Below, one piece after another: positions 17,031-25,256 of a stretch of DNA of 64,000 bases. The notes beneath the pieces were generated by a model, which ran no database searches, was not told the DNA's origin, and saw only the letters and a list, made by a program, of their open reading frames with translations. The stretch lies in contig NZ_JASGKQ010000003.1 of assembly GCF_047654785.1 (NCBI RefSeq), positions 496,001-560,000 on the forward strand. The letters are read 5' to 3'. The position numbers and the translations under genes are program-made. Each line of letters opens with the position of its first letter. Position 1 is the stretch's first letter. Source of the stretch: Pelomonas sp047654785. Lineage in GTDB: Bacteria; Pseudomonadota; Gammaproteobacteria; Burkholderiales; Burkholderiaceae_C.

Positions 17031-19019
17031 TCATCCGGCCAGGTGCAGCAGCTCGTCGAACAGCGACTGGGCGGTCTGCAGCACGCGGGCGGCGGCCTGG
17101 TAGCCCTGCTGGAACTGCATCAGCCGCGCGGCCTCCTCGTCGAGGTTGACGCCAGCGATGCTGGAGCGGGCCTGCTCGGCCTCGTCGGCCACGCCGGCCG
17201 AGATGCTGCTGAGGTAGCTGGCGCTCTGGGTGCGCGCGCCGATGTCGCTGAGGTGGGCGGCGTAGGCGTCGGTGACGGTGGCGCCGGGCTTCATCACCGG
17301 GTTGCCGGCGCCGTCCACCTTCAGCGAGCCGTCGGTGTTGCGCTGCTGCTGGCGGCCGATGAAGGCACGGGTCTGCAGGTCCAGGAAGGCCTTGGCGTTG
17401 CCGTTGTTGGTGTCGGTGTAGGTGGTGGGGTCGAGCGTGACGGTGTCGCCGGGGCGCGGCACGCCGCTGGTGTGGAGCTGGAAGCCGAGGTCGGTGCCCG
17501 GCGGCAGGTCGTTGCCGATCGGCTGGCTGGCGCGCCAGACGCCGCTGCCGCCGTTGGACAGGCTGTAGTTGACGCTGCCGTCCGCGTTGGCGGCGCCGAA
17601 GGTCAGGGTCAGCGGCAGCTGCGCGGCGGTGCCGGCGGCGAAGTTGCCGTTGACGGCGTAGACGCGCTGCACCTCCAGCGTGCCGGTGTTGGCGACGCCG
17701 GTGGTGGCCGTCATCGGCGAGGCGGCGGCGATGCCGTTGGGGGATTCGAGCAGCACCTTCATGCCGTTGGCGGCGGCGCCGACGGGCTCGACGATGAAGC
17801 TGTCGCCGTCCTGCGGCGCGGGGCTGCCGGGGAAGCTGATGCGCATGCCGTCCACCACGTCGCCGTCGGCGAAGGGCAGGGGCTGGCCGTCGGGCAGCTG
17901 CGTGATCTCGTAGCCGGCGGCGGTGACCTTGAGCAGGTAGCTGCTGGCCTGCAGCTGGCTGGCGTCGGCGATGGCGACCTGCGGCAGCGCGGCGCTGGGG
18001 TTGGCGGTGGCCGGCAGCACGCGCGGCTGCGCCACCTTGAAGATGTCGCCGCCCAGGCCTGGCGGGCTGGAGAGGTCCAGCCCGAGCGCGTTCTGCTCGT
18101 TGACCAGGGTGCCGATGGCGGCGGCGAGCTGGCCCAGCATGTTGCGCGCGTCCACCAGGTCGCGGTTCTGCACGCCCAGCAGCGCGGCGAGGGTGCCGCC
18201 GGTCAGGATGGACTCGTCCATCGGCCGCCGCAGGTCGCCCTCGCGCATGGTCAGCGCGGCGCGCGTGGGGTCGTAGGGGTCGCTGGTGACCTGCAGCGTG
18301 GTGGCCGTGTTGCCCAGCACCAGGCGCTGGCCGCCGCCGATGAAGACGCCCAGGCTGCCGTCGTCCGCGGGCACGGTGGTGACGGAGACGAACTCGCTGA
18401 GCTGGGAGATGAGCTGGTCGCGCTGGTCGAGCAGGTCGTTGGGCGCGTGGCCGCTGCCGCGGTTGGCGGCCACCTGGTCGTTGATGCCGGCGATCTGCGC
18501 GGCCAGGTCGTTGACGCGCTGCACGCCGTTGCGCAGGTCGCCGGTGATGCCGGACTGCATGGCCTCGACCTGGCCGCCGGCGTCGCGGAAGCGCGCGGCG
18601 AGGTCGTTGGCGCGGCTGAGCACCACCTGGCGCGCCGACGGGTCGGCGGGGCGGCTGGCCACGTCCTGCATGGCGTTGAGGAACTGGCTGGCGGCGTAGC
18701 CCAGGCCCTCGCTGCCCAGCGGCATCACCTTGCCCAGCCGGGTCAGCAGTTCGGCGCGGGTGGCGTCGCCGGCGGCGGTGGACTTGGTGGTGGCGGCCTG
18801 GCGGGTGAGGAACTGGTCGTGCGCGCGCTCGACGGTCTGCACGTCCACGCCGCGGCCGAAGAAGCCCGCGCCGGTGTACTGGCCGGGCGACGTGGTGAGC
18901 ACCACCGCCTGGCGCGAGTAGCCCGGCGTGTTGGCGTTGGCGATGTTGTTGCCGACGGTCTGCAGCGCCGCCTGGTTGGCGAACATCGCGCGGGCGCCGA
19001 GGGTGAGCAGGCTGGGCAT
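17031..19019 (-). CDS. flgK: Flagellar hook-associated protein FlgK (HAP1)
   Basis: 662-residue hook-filament junction protein. The N-terminus has the conserved rod/hook segment (LLTLGARAMFANQAALQTVGN then NIANANTPGYSRQAVVL) and the C-terminus the matching helix (SSIAGVNLDEEAARLMQFQQ, GYQAAARVLQTAQSLFDELL). Length is at the upper end for the family because of a long variable centre. It lies between flgJ (14 bp upstream) and flgL and is cotranscribed with them. Confidence 0.97.
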   Translation of the reverse strand: MPSLLTLGARAMFANQAALQTVGNNIANANTPGYSRQAVVLTTSPGQYTGAGFFGRGVDVQTVERAHDQFLTRQAATTKSTAAGDATRAELLTRLGKVMPLGSEGLGYAASQFLNAMQDVASRPADPSARQVVLSRANDLAARFRDAGGQVEAMQSGITGDLRNGVQRVNDLAAQIAGINDQVAANRGSGHAPNDLLDQRDQLISQLSEFVSVTTVPADDGSLGVFIGGGQRLVLGNTATTLQVTSDPYDPTRAALTMREGDLRRPMDESILTGGTLAALLGVQNRDLVDARNMLGQLAAAIGTLVNEQNALGLDLSSPPGLGGDIFKVAQPRVLPATANPSAALPQVAIADASQLQASSYLLKVTAAGYEITQLPDGQPLPFADGDVVDGMRISFPGSPAPQDGDSFIVEPVGAAANGMKVLLESPNGIAAASPMTATTGVANTGTLEVQRVYAVNGNFAAGTAAQLPLTLTFGAANADGSVNYSLSNGGSGVWRASQPIGNDLPPGTDLGFQLHTSGVPRPGDTVTLDPTTYTDTNNGNAKAFLDLQTRAFIGRQQQRNTDGSLKVDGAGNPVMKPGATVTDAYAAHLSDIGARTQSASYLSSISAGVADEAEQARSSIAGVNLDEEAARLMQFQQGYQAAARVLQTAQSLFDELLHLAG

Positions 19020-19033
19020 GGCGCGGCGCTCCT

Positions 19034-19915
19034 TCAGGCCAGCGTGCGCTGCACGCGCTGGGTGGTGGCGATGACGGCGGCCAGCTTGGTGGCGTAGGCC
19101 GGGTCGGTGGCGTAGCCGGCCTGCTGCAGGCCGCGCGCGAAGCCGGCGGCGTTGCCGTCCTGGGCCTGGGCCACGACCTTGGCGTAGCGGGCGTTGCCGC
19201 TGATCAGGCGGGCGTAGTCCCGGAAGGCCTCGTCGTAGCTGCCGTAGGCGCGGAACTTGGCCGTCACCTTGACGGCCTGGCCGTTGATGACCTCGGTGGT
19301 GCGCACGTCCACGGTTTTGCCCGTCCAGCCCGGCGTGGCCTTGATGCCGAACACGTTGTGGCTCTTGCTGCCGTCGGCGCCGACGATCTCGCGCCGGCCC
19401 CAGCCGCTCTCGTGCGCGGCCTGCGCGACCATGAAGCTGGCCGGGATGCCCGACGCCGCCGACGCCGCCTTGGCCGCCGCGTCGTGCTGCTGGATGAAGC
19501 CCTGCACGTGGCTCGGGATGCCCTTGGTGGCCAGCGCCGGCAGCGCCTGCGCCAGCGTGGTCTGGCTGGCCTTCCTGACGTTCTCGGGCGTCAGGTCCTG
19601 CGCGCCCATCTGGCGCGCCAGCTGCTTCTGGATGGCCTCGGACAGGCCGCCCGGCAGGCCGCTCATCTTGCCGGCGAACTGCGTGTCCAGCATCTCGGTG
19701 CCGAGCTGGGTGGCGCTGTTGTCCAGCATGCCGCTGGACAGCGTGGACGCGCGCATGCTCTTCATCACCTCCTGCATGAAGAGCGCCTCGAACTGCCGGG
19801 CGGTCTCGCGGATGCTGGCCTTGGGGTCGCGTGCGGCGGCGGCCTTCAGGCCGTTCAGCCCGTCGAGGCCGCTGCTGCCCAGGCCCTGGCCGGCGATCGA
19901 CTGGAAGCTGGCCAT
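19034..19915 (-). CDS. flgJ: Flagellar assembly peptidoglycan hydrolase FlgJ
   Basis: 293-residue two-domain protein. Residues 1-115 are the rod-binding domain (AARQFEALFMQEVMKSMRAS). Residues 140-290 are a glucosaminidase domain with the catalytic Glu region MVAQAAHESGWGRREI and downstream NVFGIKATPGW and YGSYDEAFRDYARLI. It opens the peptidoglycan for the growing rod in the periplasm. The start codon overlaps the flgI stop, indicating translational coupling. The C-terminal enzyme domain is present, as usual in beta- and gammaproteobacteria. Confidence 0.97.
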   Translation of the reverse strand: MASFQSIAGQGLGSSGLDGLNGLKAAAARDPKASIRETARQFEALFMQEVMKSMRASTLSSGMLDNSATQLGTEMLDTQFAGKMSGLPGGLSEAIQKQLARQMGAQDLTPENVRKASQTTLAQALPALATKGIPSHVQGFIQQHDAAAKAASAASGIPASFMVAQAAHESGWGRREIVGADGSKSHNVFGIKATPGWTGKTVDVRTTEVINGQAVKVTAKFRAYGSYDEAFRDYARLISGNARYAKVVAQAQDGNAAGFARGLQQAGYATDPAYATKLAAVIATTQRVQRTLA

Positions 19916-21021
19916 CAGATCACCTCCAGCTCGGCGTTCAGCGCGCCCGCGCTCTTCATCGCCTGCAGGATGGCGAGCAGGTCCTGGGGCGTGGCGCCCA
20001 GCGAGTTCAGCGCCTTCACGACGTCCGCCAGCCGCGCGCCCGCGGCCATCTGGATCAGGCTGCCGGGCTCCTGGCGGATGGCGATGTCGGCCTTCTCGGC
20101 CACCACGGTCTGGCCGTTGGACAGCGCGTTGGGCTGGCTGATCACCGGTGTGGCGCTGATGGTGACCGACAGGCTGCCGTGCGCCACGGCGCAGGCCGAC
20201 AGCGTGACCGCCTGGTTCATGACGATGGAGCCGGTGCGCGCGTTGATGACCACGCGCGCGGCCGGCGCGGCCAGGTCCAGCGCCAGGTTCTCGACGTCGG
20301 CCAGGAAGGCGACGCGCTCGTCCGGCGTGGCCGGCGCCTTCACGCGCACGACGCGGCCGTCCAGCGCTTGCGCGATGCCGGCGCCCTTGGCCTTGTTGAT
20401 GGCCTGCGCGACGGCGCGGGCGGTGGCGAAGTCGCTGCTGTTCAGGTCGAACTGGAGGAACTCGCCCGCCGCCAGCGGCGTGGGCACGGCGCGCTCCACC
20501 AGGGCCCCGGCGGGGATGCGGCCGGCGCTGAGGTGGTTGATCTGCACCTTGGAGCCGCCGGCCGCCGCGCCCGCGCCGCCCACCACCAGGTTGCCCTGGG
20601 CGAGGGCGTAGATCTGCCCGTCGGTGCCGCGCAGCGGCGTGGCGATCAGCGTGCCGCCGCGCAGGCTCTTGGCGTTGCCGATGGAGGAGACATTGATGTC
20701 CAGCGGCTGGCCGGGCTGCGCGAACGGCGGCAGCGAGGCCGTCACCATGACGGCGGCGATGTTGCGCGGCTGCATGGTCACGCCCGGGGGCAGGATGACG
20801 CCGAACTGCTGCAGCATCGCCGTCAGGCTCTGGCCGGTGAACGGCGCCTGCGTGGTCTGGTCGCCGGTGCCGTCCAGGCCCACGACCAGGCCGTAGCCGG
20901 TCAGCGGGTTGGAGCGCACGCCCGCGACGGCGGCGACTTCCTTGATGCGGGCGGCCCGGGCCGGCGCGAGCGGCGCCAGCACGACGGCCAGGCAGAGGAG
21001 GAGGGCAGGCAGGGACTTCAC
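19915..21021 (-). CDS. flgI: Flagellar P-ring protein FlgI
   Basis: 368-residue periplasmic protein that forms the P-ring around the flagellar rod. The signal peptide is clear (SLPALLLCLAVVLAPLAPARA), followed by the family opening RIKEVAAVAGVRSNPLTGYG and LVVGLDGTGDQTTQAPFTGQ. The C-terminus has LADVVKALNSLGATPQDLLA and ends in ALNAELEVI. It starts at GTG 21021. It is the first flg gene of this run: upstream lies a palindrome and then an unrelated gene, so flgH and earlier genes are elsewhere. Confidence 0.97.
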   Translation of the reverse strand: MKSLPALLLCLAVVLAPLAPARAARIKEVAAVAGVRSNPLTGYGLVVGLDGTGDQTTQAPFTGQSLTAMLQQFGVILPPGVTMQPRNIAAVMVTASLPPFAQPGQPLDINVSSIGNAKSLRGGTLIATPLRGTDGQIYALAQGNLVVGGAGAAAGGSKVQINHLSAGRIPAGALVERAVPTPLAAGEFLQFDLNSSDFATARAVAQAINKAKGAGIAQALDGRVVRVKAPATPDERVAFLADVENLALDLAAPAARVVINARTGSIVMNQAVTLSACAVAHGSLSVTISATPVISQPNALSNGQTVVAEKADIAIRQEPGSLIQMAAGARLADVVKALNSLGATPQDLLAILQAMKSAGALNAELEVI

Positions 21022-21128
21022 TCGACCGATTCTGCGGAGGCTTGAGCCCGCGAAGCCGCCGAAAAGGCGGCGGCCGCGGCCGCTATTCGGGGCAAGGACG
21101 GCCGCCCGGCGGAGCGTCGGTGCTTCTG

Positions 21129-21175
21129 AAAATGGGGTCAGAGTCGATTTATTTAATTGACTCTGACCCCATTTT
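21129..21175. repeat. Palindromic repeat with 17-bp perfect arms
   Basis: Arms AAAATGGGGTCAGAGTC and its exact complement, with a 13-nt AT-rich loop. This type of GGGGTCAGAGTC palindrome is, from memory, dispersed in many beta- and gammaproteobacterial genomes, often near REP-associated tyrosine transposases; none is in this window. One arm supplies the last codons and stop of the adjacent minus-strand gene. The hairpin could terminate transcription between that gene and flgI. Confidence 0.85.
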
Positions 21176-22339
21176 GAGTTTGAACGGCGCGTGCTCGTTC
21201 AGTTCGCTCAGGTAGCTGTCCATCGCCGCGCCCTCGCGGGCCAGGAAGTCGTCGACGGCCGCGGCGAAGGCCGGGTGCGCCAGCCAGTGGCTGGACGCCG
21301 TCGGCGTGGGCAGCAGCCCGCGCGCGATCTTGTGCTCGCCCTGCGCGCCGCCCTCGAAACGCTGGTAGCCGTGGGCGATGCACCAGGCCAGCGGCTGGTA
21401 GTAGCAGGCATCGAAGTGCAGGCAGGGGATGGGCTCGGCCGCGCCCCAGTAGCGGCCGAAGGCGGCGCGGCGCGCGGGGTCGAGCGCGACCAGCGACGCG
21501 GCGACGCGCCGGCCTTCGCGGCGGGCCGTGAACATCAGCCAGTGCCCGGGCATGTCGCCGGCCATGCGGGCGAAGAAATCGCGCGTCAGGTAGGGCCGGC
21601 TGTGGTGCTCGCGGTAGGTCTGCTGGTAGCAGCGGTAGAAGAAATCCCAGTCCTCGCCGGTGATGGCCGCGCCCTCGCGGGCCTCGAACGCGACGCCGGC
21701 CTCGCGCACGCGGCGCTGCTCCTGCTGGATCTTCTTGCGCTTGTCGCGCTGCAGCCGGGCGAGGAAGGCGGCGAAGTCGGCGTCACCGGCCGCCGTCCAG
21801 TGGAACTGCACGCCGTGGCGCGCCATGCAGCCGGCGGCGGCGAGCGCGGCCTGGTCGGCCTCGTCGCCGAACAGCACGTGCAGCGACGACGCGCCGGCGT
21901 CCCGCGCCAGCGCAAGCAGCGCCTGCGCGAGCCGCCCGCGCGCCGCGTCGTCCACGGCCAGCAGCCGGCTGCCCGGCACCGGCGTGAAGGGCACGGCGAC
22001 CAGCAGCTTGGGGTAGTAGGCCAGGCCGTGGCGCTGGTAGGCGTCGGCCCAGGCCCAGTCGAACACGTATTCGCCGTAGCTGTGCGACTTCAGCCAGGCC
22101 GGGCAGGCGGCGACCAGCGCATCGCCGCGCCACAGCGACACGAACCGCGGCCGCCAGCCGGTGGCCGCCGTCGCGCTGCCGCTGGCGTGCAGCGCATGCA
22201 GATAGGCCCGGCGCATGAAGGGCGTCGGCCGCGCCTGGGCGGCGAGCAGCGCATCCCACGGGCCCTCGGGCAGCGCGTCGGGCGAGTCGTCCACGCGGAC
22301 GACAATGCCGGTCTCGTTGTCTGAACTGCTGCTACCCAT
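21149..22339 (-). CDS. FemAB-like / COG3146 GNAT-fold protein
   Basis: About 396 residues of the COG3146 (DUF482) family, peptidogalycan-synthesis-like proteins with a duplicated GNAT fold whose reaction is not established. Family features include WDALLAAQARPTPFMRRAYL, CPAWLKSHSYGEYVFDWAWA, YYPKLLVAVPFTPVPGSRLL, QRDKRKKIQQEQRRV and LHFDACYYQPLAWCIAHGYQ with FEGGAQGEHKIARGL. Start placed at ATG 22339 (MGSSSSDNETG); this overlaps the ATG of divergent nadE at 22338, so the true start of one gene may be slightly internal. The C-terminal residues KMGSESIK are encoded by an arm of the palindromic repeat. Confidence 0.85.
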   Translation of the reverse strand: MGSSSSDNETGIVVRVDDSPDALPEGPWDALLAAQARPTPFMRRAYLHALHASGSATAATGWRPRFVSLWRGDALVAACPAWLKSHSYGEYVFDWAWADAYQRHGLAYYPKLLVAVPFTPVPGSRLLAVDDAARGRLAQALLALARDAGASSLHVLFGDEADQAALAAAGCMARHGVQFHWTAAGDADFAAFLARLQRDKRKKIQQEQRRVREAGVAFEAREGAAITGEDWDFFYRCYQQTYREHHSRPYLTRDFFARMAGDMPGHWLMFTARREGRRVAASLVALDPARRAAFGRYWGAAEPIPCLHFDACYYQPLAWCIAHGYQRFEGGAQGEHKIARGLLPTPTASSHWLAHPAFAAAVDDFLAREGAAMDSYLSELNEHAPFKLKMGSESIK

Positions 22340-23993
22340 GCCCTCGCCCCTGAAGATCGCCCTGGCCCAGATCAACGTCGTCGTGGGCGACCTGCCGGGC
22401 AATGCGGACCGCATCATGGCCCAGGCGCGCGCGGCGCATGCGGCCGGGGTCGATCTGCTCGTCACGCCCGAGCTGGCGCTGTGCGGCTATCCGCCCGAGG
22501 ACCTGCTGCTGCGCCCGGCCTTCCTCGCCGCCTGCGACGAGCAGCTGCGCCGCATCGCCGCCGAACTCGCCGGGCTGCCGGGCCTGCACGCCGTCGTCGG
22601 CCACCCGCTGGCGCGCGAGCAGGGCGCCGTGCGCGAGCGCAGCTGGTCGCTGCCGCCCTGCCTGAACGCGGCCTCGGTGCTGGCGGGCGGGCGGGTGCTG
22701 GCCACCTACGCGAAGCGCGAACTGCCGAACTACCAGGTGTTCGACGAGCGGCGCTATTTCGCCCCCGGCGAAGCGGCCGTCGTCGTGGACGTGAAGGGCA
22801 CGCGCGTCGGCCTGCTGATCTGCGAGGACGCCTGGTTCGACGCGCCGGCCGCCACCGCCCAGGCTGCGGGCGCCGAGCTGCTGTGCGTCCTCAACGCCTC
22901 GCCCTTCCACGTCGGCAAGGTCGCGGAGCGCGAGGCGCGCATGGCCGAGCGCGCGCGGGCCGTCGGGCTGCCGCTGGTCTACGCGCACCTGGTGGGCGGG
23001 CAGGACGAGATGGTGTTCGACGGCGCCTCCTTCGCCGTGCAGGCCGACGGCGCGCTGGCCGCCCGCGCGGCGATGTTCGAGGAGTCGCAGCTCGTCGTCG
23101 CGCTGGACGCGGCCGGCCGGCTGCACGGCGCGGTCGCGCCGGAGCCGGCGATGGAGGCCCAGGTCTGGCAGGCGCTGGTGACCGGCGTGCGCGACTACCT
23201 CGGCAAGAACGGCTTCCCCGGCGCCCTCCTGGGCCTGTCGGGCGGCATCGACTCGGCGCTGGTGCTGGCGATCGCGGTGGACGCGCTGGGCGCCGACAAG
23301 GTGCGCGCGGTGATGATGCCCTCGCCCTACACGGCCGACATCTCGTGGATTGACGCGCGCGACATGGCCGCCCGCCTCGGCGTGCGCTACGACGAGCACT
23401 CCATCGTGCCGATGTTCGACGCCTTCAACGCGACGCTGGCCGAGGAGTTCCGGGGCCTGGCGCCGGACGCGACCGAGGAGAACATCCAGGCGCGCATCCG
23501 CGGCACGCTGCTGATGGCGCTGTCCAACAAGTTCGGCAGCATCGTGCTGACGACGGGCAACAAGAGCGAGATGGCGACCGGCTACTGCACGCTCTACGGC
23601 GACATGGCCGGCGGCTTCGCCGTCATCAAGGACGTGGCCAAGACGCTGGTCTTCCGCCTCGCGCGCTGGCGCAACGCGCAGGGGCGGGAAATCATCCCCG
23701 AGCGCATCATCACCCGCCCGCCCTCGGCCGAGCTGCGCCCCGACCAGAAGGACGAGGACAGCCTGCCGCCCTACGAGGTGCTGGACGCGATCCTGGCGCG
23801 CTACATGGAGCAGGACCAGTCCATCGCCGAGATCGTCGCGGCCGGCTTCAAGCCCGAGGACGTGGAGCGCGTGACGCGGCTCATCAAGATCAACGAGTAC
23901 AAGCGCCGCCAGGCGCCGGTGGGCATCCGCATCACGCACCGCGGCTTCGGGCGCGACTGGCGCTACCCGATCACCTCGAAATTCCGCGCTTAA
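22338..23993 (+). CDS. nadE: Glutamine-dependent NAD+ synthetase
   Basis: 551-residue enzyme making NAD+ from deamido-NAD+, ATP and glutamine. Residues 1-250 are a nitrilase-type glutaminase domain with the catalytic Glu in VTPELALCGYPPEDLL, Lys in YAKRELPNYQVFDERRYF and Cys in LLICEDAWF. Residues 280-551 are the synthetase with the P-loop GLSGGIDSALVLAIA and LTTGNKSEMATGYCTLYGDM. The C-terminus HRGFGRDWRYPITSKFR is typical. ATG 22338 (MPSPLKIALAQINVVVGDL) fits family N-termini. It is followed 26 bp later by glnB. Confidence 0.97.
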   Translation: MPSPLKIALAQINVVVGDLPGNADRIMAQARAAHAAGVDLLVTPELALCGYPPEDLLLRPAFLAACDEQLRRIAAELAGLPGLHAVVGHPLAREQGAVRERSWSLPPCLNAASVLAGGRVLATYAKRELPNYQVFDERRYFAPGEAAVVVDVKGTRVGLLICEDAWFDAPAATAQAAGAELLCVLNASPFHVGKVAEREARMAERARAVGLPLVYAHLVGGQDEMVFDGASFAVQADGALAARAAMFEESQLVVALDAAGRLHGAVAPEPAMEAQVWQALVTGVRDYLGKNGFPGALLGLSGGIDSALVLAIAVDALGADKVRAVMMPSPYTADISWIDARDMAARLGVRYDEHSIVPMFDAFNATLAEEFRGLAPDATEENIQARIRGTLLMALSNKFGSIVLTTGNKSEMATGYCTLYGDMAGGFAVIKDVAKTLVFRLARWRNAQGREIIPERIITRPPSAELRPDQKDEDSLPPYEVLDAILARYMEQDQSIAEIVAAGFKPEDVERVTRLIKINEYKRRQAPVGIRITHRGFGRDWRYPITSKFRA

Positions 23994-24019
23994 ACTTTTC
24001 CCGTCATCAGGAGCCCGCC

Positions 24020-24358
24020 ATGAAGCAGATCACCGCCATCATCAAACCCTTCAAGCTCGACGAGGTGCGCGAGTCGCTGGCCGAGGTGGGCGCGGCCGGC
24101 CTGACGGTCACCGAGGTCAAGGGCTTCGGCCGCCAGAAGGGCCACACCGAGCTGTACCGCGGCGCGGAGTACGTGGTGGACTTCCTGCCCAAGGTGAAGG
24201 TCGAGGTGGTCGTCAAGGACGAGGACGTGGAGCGCTGCATCGACGCCATCCTGAAGGCCGCCAAGACCGGCAAGATCGGCGACGGCAAGATCTTCGTGAC
24301 GCCCGTGGAGCAGGTCGTCCGCATCCGTACCGGCGAGACCGACGAGGCGGCGGTCTGA
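24020..24358 (+). CDS. glnB: Nitrogen regulatory protein P-II
   Basis: 112-residue trimeric sensor of 2-oxoglutarate, ATP/ADP and, through uridylylation, glutamine. The sequence is nearly canonical: MKQITAIIKPFKLDEVRESL, EVKGFGRQKGHTELYRGAEY with the modified Tyr51 in the T-loop, and TGKIGDGKIFVTPVEQVVRI. It resembles GlnB of E. coli more than GlnK. Downstream of nadE (an enzyme that consumes glutamine) with GGAG before the ATG, a frequent pairing in Burkholderiales. No amtB follows. It ends 5 bp from the convergent dgkA stop. Confidence 0.96.
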   Translation: MKQITAIIKPFKLDEVRESLAEVGAAGLTVTEVKGFGRQKGHTELYRGAEYVVDFLPKVKVEVVVKDEDVERCIDAILKAAKTGKIGDGKIFVTPVEQVVRIRTGETDEAAV

Positions 24359-24363
24359 GCTAA

Positions 24364-24741
24364 CTAGCGCAGGTGCTGCCAGGCGGCGGCCGCCCACACG
24401 CCGCCGGCCAGCAGCAGCGACAGCAGCACGGCGGCGCTGGCGATGTCCTTGGCGCGCTTGGAGAGCTCGTGCAGCTCGAAGGACACGCGGTCGACGGCCG
24501 CCTCGATGGCCGAGTTCAGCAGTTCGACGATCAGCACGATCAGCAGCGAGCCCAGCAGCAGCGCGACCTGCACCCAGTCCCGCCCCAGCCAGCAGGCCAG
24601 CGGCACGGCGACCAGCGCCAGCCAGGTCTCCTGCCGGAAGGCGCTCTCGCCGGTGTAGGCGGCCTTGAGCCCGGCCCAGGAGTAGCCGGCGGCGTGCAGG
24701 ATGCGGTCCAGGCCGGTGCGGCCTTTGTGCGGGTTGCTCAT
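24364..24741 (-). CDS. dgkA: Diacylglycerol kinase
   Basis: 125-residue integral membrane kinase that returns diacylglycerol to phosphatidic acid. Features are the N-terminal amphipathic segment (LDRILHAAGYSWAGLKAAYT), ESAFRQETWLAL, three membrane helices, and the signature VELLNSAIEAAVDRVSFELH..SKRAKDIASAAV. Length is normal. The start (MSNPHKGRTG) overlaps the RDD-family stop as ATGA, making it the last gene of the sigma factor-DUF3619-DUF3106-RDD operon. Confidence 0.96.
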   Translation of the reverse strand: MSNPHKGRTGLDRILHAAGYSWAGLKAAYTGESAFRQETWLALVAVPLACWLGRDWVQVALLLGSLLIVLIVELLNSAIEAAVDRVSFELHELSKRAKDIASAAVLLSLLLAGGVWAAAAWQHLR

Positions 24742-25256
24742 GGGCGGCGGACGGGAAGCTGGGTGACGATGCGCGTGCCGCAGATCAGGTCGTGCAGGAA
24801 CTGGCGCTGCGGGTGCAGCCGGGCGATCAGCAGGTAGCCGGCGATGCCGGCGACCAGCGCGCCGGCGATGGCGCCGCCGCCGTGCAGGCCCAGCGCCCAG
24901 ACGCTGAGCAGCGCGGGCAGGAACCACAGCCAGCCGAACAGGTAGCGCAGCAGCGCACGGCCCCGGCCCAGCGGGCGGCCGGCGGCGTCGACGACGCGCA
25001 GGTGCCAGGTCTTCATCGCCAGCGTCTGGCCGGAGCGGGTCCAGAAGCCGACGAAGTACAGCCCCAGCACGACGAACAGGAACACGCCCAGCCCGGCGCG
25101 GCCCTGCAGCGCGTGCTGCTGGCGGGTCAGCACCGAGTACAGGAAGCCGGCGAAGAAGACGACGCCGAACAGCAGCACGCCTTCGTACAGGAAGGCGGCG
25201 AAGCGGCGCGCCAGGCCCGGCGGCACGGCGCCGGTGTCGGGGGCCGGCGCGGTCAT
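24738..25256 (-). CDS. RDD-family membrane protein
   Basis: 172-residue protein with the RDD domain: LARRFAAFLYEGVLLFGVVF (first helix with the Arg-Phe pair), a central helix GLGVFLFVVLGLYFVGFWTR, then SGQTLAMKTWHLRVVDAAGR and the later helices with LHPQRQFLHDLICGTRIV. Members are inner-membrane proteins of mostly unknown role. Starts at ATG 25256, overlapping the DUF3106 stop (ATGA), and overlaps dgkA in the same way, so it is strictly coupled to both. Confidence 0.9.
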   Translation of the reverse strand: MTAPAPDTGAVPPGLARRFAAFLYEGVLLFGVVFFAGFLYSVLTRQQHALQGRAGLGVFLFVVLGLYFVGFWTRSGQTLAMKTWHLRVVDAAGRPLGRGRALLRYLFGWLWFLPALLSVWALGLHGGGAIAGALVAGIAGYLLIARLHPQRQFLHDLICGTRIVTQLPVRRP

